From NCBI RefSeq assembly GCF_035917275.1, contig NZ_CP108508.1, positions 4,464,001 to 4,528,000 on the forward strand: DNA of 64,000 nucleotides, written 5' to 3'. The notes beneath the pieces were generated by a model. It was not told where the DNA came from, did not search any database, and saw only the letters and a list, made by a program, of their open reading frames with translations. Each line of letters starts with the position of its first letter. The first letter of the stretch is position 1. The translations under genes were made by a program, and so were the position numbers. Source of the stretch: Streptomyces sp. NBC_01237 (lineage in GTDB: Bacteria; Actinomycetota; Actinomycetes; Streptomycetales; Streptomycetaceae). Shown here one piece after another: positions 22,422 through 29,752 of this stretch.

Positions 22422-23518
22422 GTGAGCGTCGTAGAGGGTTGGGGCGTGGGCTCGGTGCGCTGATCCCCGCGGCTCCGCAGGAGAAGCAGGTGTCGTCTCC
22501 GGGAGGCGGCTCGACGTCGCCCGGGACGGTTCCGGTGCTGACGGCCGAGCGTGGAGTGGCTGCCGCGAAGGTGACCACACTCCCGCAGGCATCGGTGGTG
22601 CCGGAGCCGAGTGCCCCGGAGGCCGAGCGGGAGACGGCTGCCGACACGACGGCTTCTGCCGGGGCGTACTTCGCCGAGATCCCCATCGGATCGATTACGC
22701 CGAACCCCCGTCAGCCTCGTGAAGTGTTCGATGAGGACGCTCTTGCCGAGCTGGTCACCTCCATCAAGGAGGTCGGTCTCCTCCAGCCCGTCGTCGTGCG
22801 GAAGGTGGGTCCGGACCGCTACGAGCTCATCATGGGTGAGCGTCGTTGGAGGGCCTGCCGTGAGGCGGGTCTGGAGCGGATTCCGACCATCGTCCGGGCG
22901 ACGGACGACGAGAAACTGCTCCTGGACGCTCTCCTGGAGAACCTTCACCGGGCTCAGCTGAACCCGCTGGAAGAGGCGGCTGCGTACGACCAGCTCCTCA
23001 AGGACTTCAAATGCACCCACGATCAGCTGGCCGACCGGATCGGGCGGTCCCGTCCGCAGGTGTCCAACACGCTGCGCCTGCTGCGGCTGTCTCCGCCCGT
23101 GCAGCGAAGGGTCGCGGCGGGAGTGCTTTCGGCCGGTCACGCCCGCGCGCTGCTGTCCGTCGATGACTCCGAGGAGCAGGACCGGCTGGCTCATCGCATC
23201 GTGGCCGAAGGGCTCTCGGTGCGCGCGGTCGAGGAGATCGTGACGCTCATGGGGTCGAGCCCCACGAGCTCGCCGAAGTCGAAGGGGCCGAGGGCCGGCG
23301 GGCGTGTGTCGCCCGCCCTGAGCGATCTGGCATCCAGGCTCTCCGACAGGTTCGAGACGAGGGTGAAGGTCGACCTCGGCCAGAAGAAGGGCAAGATCGT
23401 CGTCGAGTTCGCTTCGATGGAGGATCTGGACCGGATTCTCGGCAGCCTCGCACCGGGCGAGGGGCGTGTGCTGGAGCGTGGACTCGCCGAGGGCTCGGAA
23501 GAGGACGCGGACGGCTGA
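22418..23518 (+). CDS. parB: Centromere-binding protein ParB
   Basis: 366 residues. The N-terminal [14 protein letters not shown] is the motif that contacts ParA. The ParB/Srx CTPase domain starts near residue 85 ([15 protein letters not shown]) with GERRWRA at 140-146 and [15 protein letters not shown] helix-turn-helix ([21 protein letters not shown]) binds parS. The C-terminal dimer domain ends the protein. The GTG start overlaps the parA stop by four bases. It loads on the ten parS sites in this window as a CTP-dependent sliding clamp. Confidence 0.97.
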   Translation: MSERRRGLGRGLGALIPAAPQEKQVSSPGGGSTSPGTVPVLTAERGVAAAKVTTLPQASVVPEPSAPEAERETAADTTASAGAYFAEIPIGSITPNPRQPREVFDEDALAELVTSIKEVGLLQPVVVRKVGPDRYELIMGERRWRACREAGLERIPTIVRATDDEKLLLDALLENLHRAQLNPLEEAAAYDQLLKDFKCTHDQLADRIGRSRPQVSNTLRLLRLSPPVQRRVAAGVLSAGHARALLSVDDSEEQDRLAHRIVAEGLSVRAVEEIVTLMGSSPTSSPKSKGPRAGGRVSPALSDLASRLSDRFETRVKVDLGQKKGKIVVEFASMEDLDRILGSLAPGEGRVLERGLAEGSEEDADG

Positions 23519-23536
23519 GGTCGAAGGACCCGTGTG

Positions 23537-23581
23537 GGGCGGGCTGTGTTCCGGCGAATGCCGGAACACAGCCCGCCCTTT
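23537..23581 (+). terminator. Terminator of the parAB operon
   Basis: A perfect 19-bp stem (arms 23537-23555 and 23560-23578) with a GAAT loop, then TTT and a TC-rich run, 18 bases past the parB stop. Confidence 0.9.
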
Positions 23582-23675
23582 GCTCTCTCTCGGTTTCCGC
23601 ATCAACTCTGGGTGGATACGATGCGTTCTGGTATGGCGCATCCACCTGGATCCATCTCAGAGGAGGCCGGAGACC

Positions 23676-23933
23676 GTGCGAGCAGTGAGCCGCAGCCGAC
23701 TGATGACCATCGGGTTGGGCCTGGGGGCCGTCGGAGGTTTCGTCGGCAGTCTGTTCCGCGAACGGAGCGCGCTGACAGCCGCACGCGAGGCGGCGGGCGA
23801 AGGAAGTGAGGAATCGCCTTCATGGGGCGTCGACTCGTACCGCTCACACTGGACAACCTTCCGGATCTCCCCAAGCGTTGCCGATCGTGCGTCTTCTGGG
23901 AACTTGATCCGGTCAGTGGGGAAGCCGCAGTAA
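23676..23933 (+). CDS. Possible small membrane protein overlapping the GNAT gene
   Basis: 85 residues from a GTG with GAGGAGG nine bases upstream. Residues 6-28 (SRLMTIGLGLGAVGGFVGSLF) look like one membrane helix, followed by a charged RERSALTAAREAAGEGSEE segment. The last third overlaps the next gene in another phase by 112 bases, which is unusual. The good ribosome binding site and the helix argue for translation; the overlap argues that the real product may be shorter or that this is a coupling leader. Function unknown. Confidence 0.4.
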   Translation: MRAVSRSRLMTIGLGLGAVGGFVGSLFRERSALTAAREAAGEGSEESPSWGVDSYRSHWTTFRISPSVADRASSGNLIRSVGKPQ

Positions 23934-24439
23934 AAGCGGGCAGGGCCGAGCTGGAAAAGGAAGCCTGGATCTCCGCTGTGCTGCTGGAGTGGGGTTCCTG
24001 CGGCCGGGTCGTTCAGGTCGATGATGTGTCGGTCGGCTACGTTCTCTACGCGCCGCCCGCGTATGTCCCGCGGGCGACCGCGTTTCCCACCAGCCCCGTC
24101 TCCCCCGATGCCGTTCAGCTCATCACGGGGTGGATCACACCGGGATACCAGGGGCAGGGGCTGGGACGTGTCATGGTGCAGACCGTGGCCAAGGACCTGT
24201 TGCAGCGGGGATTCAAGGCCATTGAGGCGTTCGGGGACGCCCGGTGGAAGGAGCCTGCCTGTGTGCTCCCAGCGGACCATCTGCTTGCGGTCGGATTCAA
24301 GACGGTGCGGCCGCATCCGACGTACCCGCGGCTGAGGCTGGAGCTGCGGACGACGCTCTCCTGGAAGGAGGACGTCGAGCTCGCTCTGGACCGGCTGCTG
24401 GGAGCGGTACAGAAGGAGCCGGTACTGCGTCCGCTCTGA
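23822..24439 (+). CDS. GNAT family N-acetyltransferase next to parB
   Basis: 205 residues. The start GRRLVPLTLDNLPDLPKRCRSCVFWELDP is distinctive: a Cys-x-x-Cys pair and Trp near the N-terminus. The acetyl-CoA binding motif A is LITGWITPGYQGQGLGRVMVQTVAKDL (Q-x-x-G-x-G), followed by the beta5 region ACVLPADHLLAVGFKTVRPHPTYPRLRLELR. The substrate is unknown. It is convergent with trxA and separated from it by a hairpin that runs into a parS site. Confidence 0.88.
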   Translation: MGRRLVPLTLDNLPDLPKRCRSCVFWELDPVSGEAAVKAGRAELEKEAWISAVLLEWGSCGRVVQVDDVSVGYVLYAPPAYVPRATAFPTSPVSPDAVQLITGWITPGYQGQGLGRVMVQTVAKDLLQRGFKAIEAFGDARWKEPACVLPADHLLAVGFKTVRPHPTYPRLRLELRTTLSWKEDVELALDRLLGAVQKEPVLRPL

Positions 24440-24460
24440 GCAGTCAGTCTCCGAGACACG

Positions 24461-24495
24461 AAACGGGCCCATCCCTTGAAGGGGTGGGCCCGTTT
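24461..24495. terminator. Bidirectional terminator between the GNAT gene and trxA, fused to parS
   Basis: Arms AAACGGGCCCATCCCTT (24461-24477) and AAGGGGTGGGCCCGTTT (24479-24495) with one mismatch. The last four bases GTTT (24492-24495) are also the first four of parS site 3. Confidence 0.8.
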
Positions 24496-24505
24496 CACGT
24501 GAAAC
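24492..24505. other. parS site 3 (GNAT gene/trxA)
   Basis: Perfect GTTTCACGTGAAAC between convergent genes, sharing four bases with the terminator stem. Confidence 0.95.
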
Positions 24506-24522
24506 ATCGCGCAGGGTGGTGC

Positions 24523-24855
24523 TTACTGGCCGATGAAGCCTTCGAGGTCGCGGAGGATCGCGGCCTTCGGCTTGGCACCGACGATCGTCTTGGCGACCTC
24601 GCCGCCCTGGTAGACGTTGAGTGTCGGGATGGACATCACACCGTACTTGGCGGCGGTGGCCGGGTTCTCGTCGATGTTGAGCTTGACGATCTCGATCTGG
24701 TCGCCGTGCTCGGCGGCGATGGCCTCCAACGAGGGGGCGATCTGGCGGCAGGGGCCGCACCAGGCCGCCCAGAAGTCCACCAGTACAGGCTTCTCGCTCT
24801 TCAGGACCACTTCGTCGAAAGTGTCGTCAGTAACGTGCTTCAGGTCGCCGGCCAC
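24523..24855 (-). CDS. trxA: Thioredoxin
   Basis: 110 residues with the active site WCGPC (Cys33, Cys36) and the cis-proline loop MSIPTL. The GTG at 24855 has AAGGAGG six bases upstream. It reduces protein disulfides with electrons from the thioredoxin reductase encoded 43 bp upstream in the same direction. Longer readings of this frame start within trxB and have no thioredoxin-like residues. Confidence 0.97.
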   Translation of the reverse strand: MAGDLKHVTDDTFDEVVLKSEKPVLVDFWAAWCGPCRQIAPSLEAIAAEHGDQIEIVKLNIDENPATAAKYGVMSIPTLNVYQGGEVAKTIVGAKPKAAILRDLEGFIGQ

Positions 24856-24898
24856 GGCGGCCTCCTTAGTCTCTCGTGGTGGGGTGAGATGAGGAAGA

Positions 24899-25870
24899 TC
24901 AGACTGCCGGGGTCTTCTCCGGCTCGGCGAGCTGGCCGTCGGCGAGCGCGGCGAGGAAGCGCTCGGCGTCCAGAGCCGCGGAACATCCGGTACCGGCAGC
25001 GGTGATGGCCTGTCGGTAGGTGTGGTCGACGACGTCTCCCGCACCGAAGACACCCGTCAGGTTGGTACGCGTCGAGGGGGCTTCGACCTTGAGGTAGCCC
25101 TCGTCGTCGAGGTCGAGCTGACCCTTGAAGAGTTCGGTGCGCGGGTCATGGCCCACGGCGATGAACAGGCCGGTCACGGGGAGCTCCGAGGTCTCGCCGG
25201 TCTTGGTGTTGCGCAGGGTCAGACCGGAGAGCTTCTGCTCACCGTGGACCCCGGCGACCTCGCTGTCCCACGCGAACTTGATCTTCGGGTCGGCGAAGGC
25301 CCGGTCCTGCATGGCCTTGGAGGCGCGCAGGGAGTCACGGCGGTGGACGATCGTGACGGACTTGGCGAACCGGGAGAGGAAGGTCGCCTCTTCCATGGCG
25401 GTGTCGCCGCCGCCGACCACGGCGATGTCGTGGTCCTTGAAGAAGAAGCCGTCGCAGGTGGCGCACCAGGAGACGCCACGTCCGGAGAGGGCGTCCTCGT
25501 TCGGCAGGCCGAGCTTGCGGTGCTGGGAGCCGGTGGTCACGATGACGGCCTTCGCACGGTGGACCGTGCCGGCGGTGTCGGTGACGGTCTTGATGTCGCC
25601 GGTGAGGTCCACGGAGACGACATCGTCCGGGACGAGCTCCGCACCGAAGCGCTCGGCCTGCGCGCGCATGTTGTCCATGAGCTCGGGGCCCATGATGCCG
25701 TCCTGGAAGCCGGGGAAGTTCTCCACGTCGGTGGTGTTCATCAGCGCACCGCCGGCGGTGACGGCGCCCTCGAAGACCAGCGGCTTCAGCGATGCCCGCG
25801 CGGTGTAGAGGGCGGCCGTGTAACCGGCCGGTCCGGAGCCGATGATGATCACATTACGGACGTCGCTCAC
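24899..25870 (-). CDS. trxB: Thioredoxin reductase
   Basis: A 323-residue FAD/NADPH enzyme. The FAD-binding motif is [19 protein letters not shown] (about residues 8-26), the redox-active CATC is at Cys136-Cys139, the NADPH-binding motif is [12 protein letters not shown], and the second FAD motif is [32 protein letters not shown]. It forms the trxBA operon. In Streptomyces trxBA answers to thiol oxidation through SigR; an upstream GGATC...GTT pair is present but its spacing (20) is not the expected 18. Confidence 0.97.
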   Translation of the reverse strand: MSDVRNVIIIGSGPAGYTAALYTARASLKPLVFEGAVTAGGALMNTTDVENFPGFQDGIMGPELMDNMRAQAERFGAELVPDDVVSVDLTGDIKTVTDTAGTVHRAKAVIVTTGSQHRKLGLPNEDALSGRGVSWCATCDGFFFKDHDIAVVGGGDTAMEEATFLSRFAKSVTIVHRRDSLRASKAMQDRAFADPKIKFAWDSEVAGVHGEQKLSGLTLRNTKTGETSELPVTGLFIAVGHDPRTELFKGQLDLDDEGYLKVEAPSTRTNLTGVFGAGDVVDHTYRQAITAAGTGCSAALDAERFLAALADGQLAEPEKTPAV

Positions 25871-25985
25871 GGGTTACTTCCTCGTCTCTGCAGACTGCCT
25901 ACTGCCTACTGGGGCCGGTTCAACGACTCTCACCCCACCCAACGGATCCTACGGGGGATGCATTCCCGACGTGCCGGGGCCGTTG

Positions 25986-26951
25986 TCAGGGGCGGTCGTA
26001 GGAGTGGGTGAGCAGCAGTCGGCCCTTGGCCTCGGGCGTGGCGTCGACGCAGGTGGCATCGACGACGTACGCCTGGACGCGGGTGGCGTCGGTGGCATGG
26101 GGCAGGACGACGAGGAAGGCGCCCGTTCCCTGGTAGCGGCCCTTGTCGAGAGCCAGAGCCGGGGTGTTCCGGCCGGTGGCCTGCTGAACGCACGGGGGCA
26201 CTGTCACGGTAGGGGTACGCAGCGGTTTCTTGGGCGCGGAGGAGTCGGGAGCGCCGACTTCATTGGTGGATTTGGTGCCGGCCTCCGGCTGCTGCTTCTG
26301 GCCGTCGGGACTCTCCGAGGCCGCTGTGCTGCTCAGCAGGCCCTGCACCCTGCCTTCGAGGGTGCCCTCCGCGAAGGTCTGTGTGCTGCTGTCCGCCGAG
26401 GCGGCGCTGCTGTCCGCCTGGCTGCTTGCCGTGTCCTGCGGGGTCTGGAGCTGCTGGAGGAGAAAGGCGCTCATGGCGATCACCGCAGCGCCGAACGCCG
26501 TGCCGATGATCACTGCGCGGCGGCGGCGCCGGGAGGGGTGGCGGCCCGGTCCTGTGGCGGCCCGTGGGCGCCCTGCGGGGCGGCCGGCGGGGGAAGAGCC
26601 GGTGCGCTGGTCCGGGAGGGCGGTCGTCCGGGGGGCGAGGTCCTCGGTGGGCGACGATGTTTCACGTGAAACATCGGCCGTGCTTTCGGGGACGGTGGCG
26701 TCGAGAAGGGCTTCTGCCGCCAGAGCGGCGTCGATGCGTCCGGCGATGTCTTCGGGCATCGGCTGAGGGCCCGGGAGCGTGCCGAGCAGCCCGCGGATCT
26801 CCTCCAACGAGGTGCGGACGTCACCGCAGAGTGCGCAGCCGTCGACATGGCTGCGCACTTCCGCTGCGCGGGAAGGGGAGAGAAGTCCTTCGGTGAGGTC
26901 GGAGATCTCCGAGACGTCCGGGTGCTGAGCGGTGTCCGTCGTGGCTGTCAC
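25986..26951 (-). CDS. Membrane anti-sigma factor (zinc-binding anti-sigma type)
   Basis: 321 residues. The N-terminal cytoplasmic domain has the ZAS motif HxxxCxxC (His35, Cys39, Cys42 in RSHVDGCALC), the sigma-binding fold of redox-responsive anti-sigma factors. A Pro/Arg-rich linker leads to one membrane helix (VIIGTAFGAAVIAMSAFLLQQL, near residue 150) and a 150-residue extracytoplasmic Ser/Thr-rich domain. Its GTG overlaps the stop of the sigma-factor gene, so the two are co-translated. A parS site lies in the linker (Val94-Thr98). Next to trxBA, it likely senses envelope or redox stress. Confidence 0.88.
   Translation of the reverse strand: MTATTDTAQHPDVSEISDLTEGLLSPSRAAEVRSHVDGCALCGDVRTSLEEIRGLLGTLPGPQPMPEDIAGRIDAALAAEALLDATVPESTADVSRETSSPTEDLAPRTTALPDQRTGSSPAGRPAGRPRAATGPGRHPSRRRRRAVIIGTAFGAAVIAMSAFLLQQLQTPQDTASSQADSSAASADSSTQTFAEGTLEGRVQGLLSSTAASESPDGQKQQPEAGTKSTNEVGAPDSSAPKKPLRTPTVTVPPCVQQATGRNTPALALDKGRYQGTGAFLVVLPHATDATRVQAYVVDATCVDATPEAKGRLLLTHSYDRP
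26659..26672. other. parS site 4 (inside the anti-sigma gene)
   Basis: Perfect GTTTCACGTGAAAC, within a 22-bp palindrome (26655-26676), encoding Asp-Val-Ser-Arg-Glu-Thr-Ser in a linker that tolerates any sequence. Confidence 0.95.
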
Positions 26952-27652
26952 GTGCGCCCACCTCCTCCCTTAACAGCAGCAGGATCACTTGTTCCTGCGT
27001 CCTTTGGTCCTGACGCTGGTGGGACGGATGTCCCGGGCGTCCGGTTCCTTCCCACGGCGAGGCCGCCACTATCCCCGTTGTCACCGCGCAGATGGGTGAC
27101 AAGGGGGACCAGTCTCGCCCGGCCGCGTGCGCAGCGGCTTTTCACGGTGCCGGTCGGCACATCGAGAATGCGAGCCGCCTCCGCGACGGGGTAGCCCTGC
27201 ATATCGACCAGGATGAGGGCGGCGCGCTGTTCGGCGGGCAGGGTGGCCAGGGCCGCCAGGAGCTGGCGGTGCAGATCTTGGCGTTCCGCAGGAGCCTCGG
27301 CGGACTCGTGGGGTTCCAGGAGCTGATCCAGTCGCTCGGCGTCGTCGACCGGCGCCGTTTTGCGAGAGGCCGCCTTGCGGGCGCGGTCGAGGCAGGCGTT
27401 GACCGTGATGCGGTGCAGCCAGGTCGTCACAGCGGACTGGCCGCGGAAGGTGTGGGCGGCCCGGAAGGCCGACACCAGGGCGTCCTGGACGGCGTCGGCC
27501 GCTTCCTCCCGGTCCCCGAGGGTGCGCAGCGCCACGGCCCACAGTCGGTCGCGATGGCGGCGTACGAGCTCACCGAAGGCGTCCGGTTCGCCCGCGACGT
27601 GCTGGGCGAGCAGTTCCGCGTCGCTGAGTGGAGCTGACGGATCGAAGGCCAC
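26948..27652 (-). CDS. sigM: ECF RNA polymerase sigma factor, SigM-like
   Basis: 234 residues from a GTG at 27652 with an AAGGGGGG ribosome binding site; an ATG at 27715 would add 21 residues. Region 2 is DAFGELVRRHRDRLWAVALRTLGDREEAADAVQDALVSAFRAAHTFRGQSAVTTWLHRITVNACLD. Region 4 is LATLPAEQRAALILVDMQGYPVAEAARILDVPTGTVKSRCARGRARL. A 50-residue Gly/Pro tail follows. The sigma/anti-sigma/trxBA order with MurJ nearby is the same as around sigM of Mycobacterium, which is the basis for the name; it should not be confused with other genes called sigM in Streptomyces. Confidence 0.85.
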   Translation of the reverse strand: MAFDPSAPLSDAELLAQHVAGEPDAFGELVRRHRDRLWAVALRTLGDREEAADAVQDALVSAFRAAHTFRGQSAVTTWLHRITVNACLDRARKAASRKTAPVDDAERLDQLLEPHESAEAPAERQDLHRQLLAALATLPAEQRAALILVDMQGYPVAEAARILDVPTGTVKSRCARGRARLVPLVTHLRGDNGDSGGLAVGRNRTPGTSVPPASGPKDAGTSDPAAVKGGGGRT

Positions 27653-27868
27653 CGTCCCCCCTTTCTTGGCCAGATCGTATGCGGGTGTGCCCAATGGGAA
27701 GAAGGCTGCCGCCATGAGCCTTGGTGCCGCAACCCTTGCCGCGGCCGTCGCTCAGGCTGGTGCGATGTCTCCGTGAACGGTGGCTGTGACCGCGTAGAGG
27801 TACCCGGAAACCGTGGAGTGATGCTGAAGAGGGGCGTCTTCCTCAAGATCAACGGGGTCGATGGGCGC

Positions 27869-27906
27869 AGCTCCGGTGGCGAGGGGTTGCCTCCCCACCC
27901 GGAGCT
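27869..27906 (-). terminator. Terminator after the pseudokinase gene
   Basis: Arms AGCTCCGG(G)TGG / CCACCGGAGCT with a 15-base loop that itself pairs partly, beginning two bases beyond the stop codon at 27908. Confidence 0.65.
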
Positions 27907-27907
27907 G

Positions 27908-29623
27908 TCAGCCCATGACGGAGATCTCCGAGATCCCGCCGCGGAACCGGTCGGGTGATCCGTCCGTCGGGAGCTCGGTGATGCGGACCAGGATGTAGCG
28001 GGTCCGCAGGGGCTCGGTCAGCTTCCCGCTCAATGTGCCCCCGGCCGTCGTCTGCTCGACGAGCCGCTGGGGAAAGTCGGTGAGCGCCGACGGTGCGGAT
28101 GCCTCCGGTGCGGCCGCCCGTACCTCGGCGCCCTGGCCGCTGCGGTACATGGCTACTTCGATGCCGGTGACGTCCTGGACGCTGCCCAGGTCGACGATGA
28201 TGCCACTGCCCTGCTTGCGGTTGGTGAGGTTCCCGAAGTTGGCATATCCCCGGTACTGCGGAGTGATCCACGAGGTGCCGGGCAGGCCGTCGATGGTCTT
28301 GGGCACATCCTCCTGCTGTATCCCGGACCCGCTGGGCATGAACTCCGTCGCTCCGGCGATGCGGAGCGGCTTGGCGGGCCTGGGCTTCTCGTCGCCCTCG
28401 TTCTTCGTCGTCTGCGTGGTGCCGGGGTCCGAGGAGTCGTTGCGGCTGTCGAGGAGCGTTTCGGCGAGTTGCCAGCTGCCGAGCCCCAGGGCGGCGATGA
28501 GCAGCGCGGACACGGCCCATTTGAGGGCTTTGCCGGTACGGCTCTGGAGCGGGGGCGGCGGGGGCGCCATCACGGGCTGGGTCGCCGAGACGGGGCGGGC
28601 CGACGGGCGGCCGTAGGTGCCCTGCTGGTAGGTGGTGCGCTGGTACTCGGGCGGTGCCGTGAAGGTGGGCTCGGGCGGCAGGATGCGCGGCATGGCCGCG
28701 ACGGCCTTGGCCAGTTCGTCAGGAGTGGTGCACGGCGGTTCCTGGCGTGAGGCTGTGGCGCCGTCGTTGGCCAGCGCGCGCATGGCGAGCTCGGAGAGAC
28801 CGCGGTGGATGCCGGCCCGGACCTGATCCGGAGCGATCAGGCCCATGCCCTTGGGCAGCCCGGAGAGACCGTAGGCGTCGTCCTCGTACGGCCAGCGCTG
28901 GGTCAGCGCGGCGTACAGGAGGGCGCCGATCGCTTCGGTGTCCGCACGCAGCGGGCGCTCGGCGGTGATGCCGCGCAGGGCGGCGTTCACGGCGAGGCCG
29001 CGGATGCGGTACTGCCCGGTCGAGCTGCGCAGGACGGCGCCGGGCGTGAGCCTGAGGTGGGCCAGGCCCTCGCGGTGGGCGGCCGCCATGGCCTGGGAGA
29101 CCTGGCTGACGAGCTGGTAGGCGTCGTGGGCGTCCATCGGTCCGGCGGCCAGCAGAGCGGTGAGCTCGGTGGCGTCCGGAAGCCATTCGTGGACGACGTA
29201 GACGAGGTCGTCCTCCTCGACGGCGTCCAGGACCTGCACGAAGCGAGGGTCGCCGAGCAGGGCGGACGAGCGTGCCGCGGCCAGCACGGAGCGGGCACGC
29301 GGATGGTCGGCGGGGAGCAGATGAACGCCCACCGCGCGGCGCAGTTTCTCGTCGACAGCGCGCCAGCTGCTGAAACCGTCCAGACGGGTGACGCATTCTT
29401 CGAGCCGGTAGCGTCCGGCAAGTTTGTGGCCGCTGTGCAGATCGGGCGTCGCCGGGACGGCGGCGGAGGGTTCCCGCTCACCGTCCGCGCCCTTGGGGTC
29501 TTCGCCCGCTGTGTCCTTGGCTTCCGTCGTACCGTCGGTCGTGGCCTCGTCCGCCTTGGCGGTCAGCGGCTCGTCGCCGCTGTTGTCGGCCACGTCGACG
29601 GCAGCTGTGCTACGTTCCGCCAC
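27908..29623 (-). CDS. Transmembrane pseudokinase associated with MurJ
   Basis: 571 residues. A disordered acidic N-terminus precedes a kinase-like fold (about 66-315), then a Pro-rich linker, one membrane helix (about 366-390) and an extracytoplasmic beta domain. The kinase residues are missing: the ATP-lysine strand reads AVGVHLLPAD, the HRD loop reads LAHLRLTPGA and the DFG reads IRGLAVN. In Mycobacterium tuberculosis the same domain is fused to the C-terminus of MviN/MurJ (Rv3910), where its phosphorylated form binds FhaA to limit peptidoglycan synthesis. Here it is a separate gene immediately downstream of murJ, and the parallel role is inferred. Confidence 0.85.
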   Translation of the reverse strand: MAERSTAAVDVADNSGDEPLTAKADEATTDGTTEAKDTAGEDPKGADGEREPSAAVPATPDLHSGHKLAGRYRLEECVTRLDGFSSWRAVDEKLRRAVGVHLLPADHPRARSVLAAARSSALLGDPRFVQVLDAVEEDDLVYVVHEWLPDATELTALLAAGPMDAHDAYQLVSQVSQAMAAAHREGLAHLRLTPGAVLRSSTGQYRIRGLAVNAALRGITAERPLRADTEAIGALLYAALTQRWPYEDDAYGLSGLPKGMGLIAPDQVRAGIHRGLSELAMRALANDGATASRQEPPCTTPDELAKAVAAMPRILPPEPTFTAPPEYQRTTYQQGTYGRPSARPVSATQPVMAPPPPPLQSRTGKALKWAVSALLIAALGLGSWQLAETLLDSRNDSSDPGTTQTTKNEGDEKPRPAKPLRIAGATEFMPSGSGIQQEDVPKTIDGLPGTSWITPQYRGYANFGNLTNRKQGSGIIVDLGSVQDVTGIEVAMYRSGQGAEVRAAAPEASAPSALTDFPQRLVEQTTAGGTLSGKLTEPLRTRYILVRITELPTDGSPDRFRGGISEISVMG

Positions 29624-29752
29624 CGTCGTTCCTGCCTCCCCATCCGTTGCGCGATGCCAGCCAGCTCTGCACAGTCACGCCAATTGTGCCCACACTCCGG
29701 TGCTATGCACGACACGCGGACTCCGGCGATGGTTGTGCGGAAGGACGCTTAT

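Noticed and set aside
25871..25960. SigR promoter upstream of trxB
   Set aside because: A GGATC...GTT pair is present but the spacing is 20 instead of 18 and the -35 differs from GGAAT, so I do not call it.
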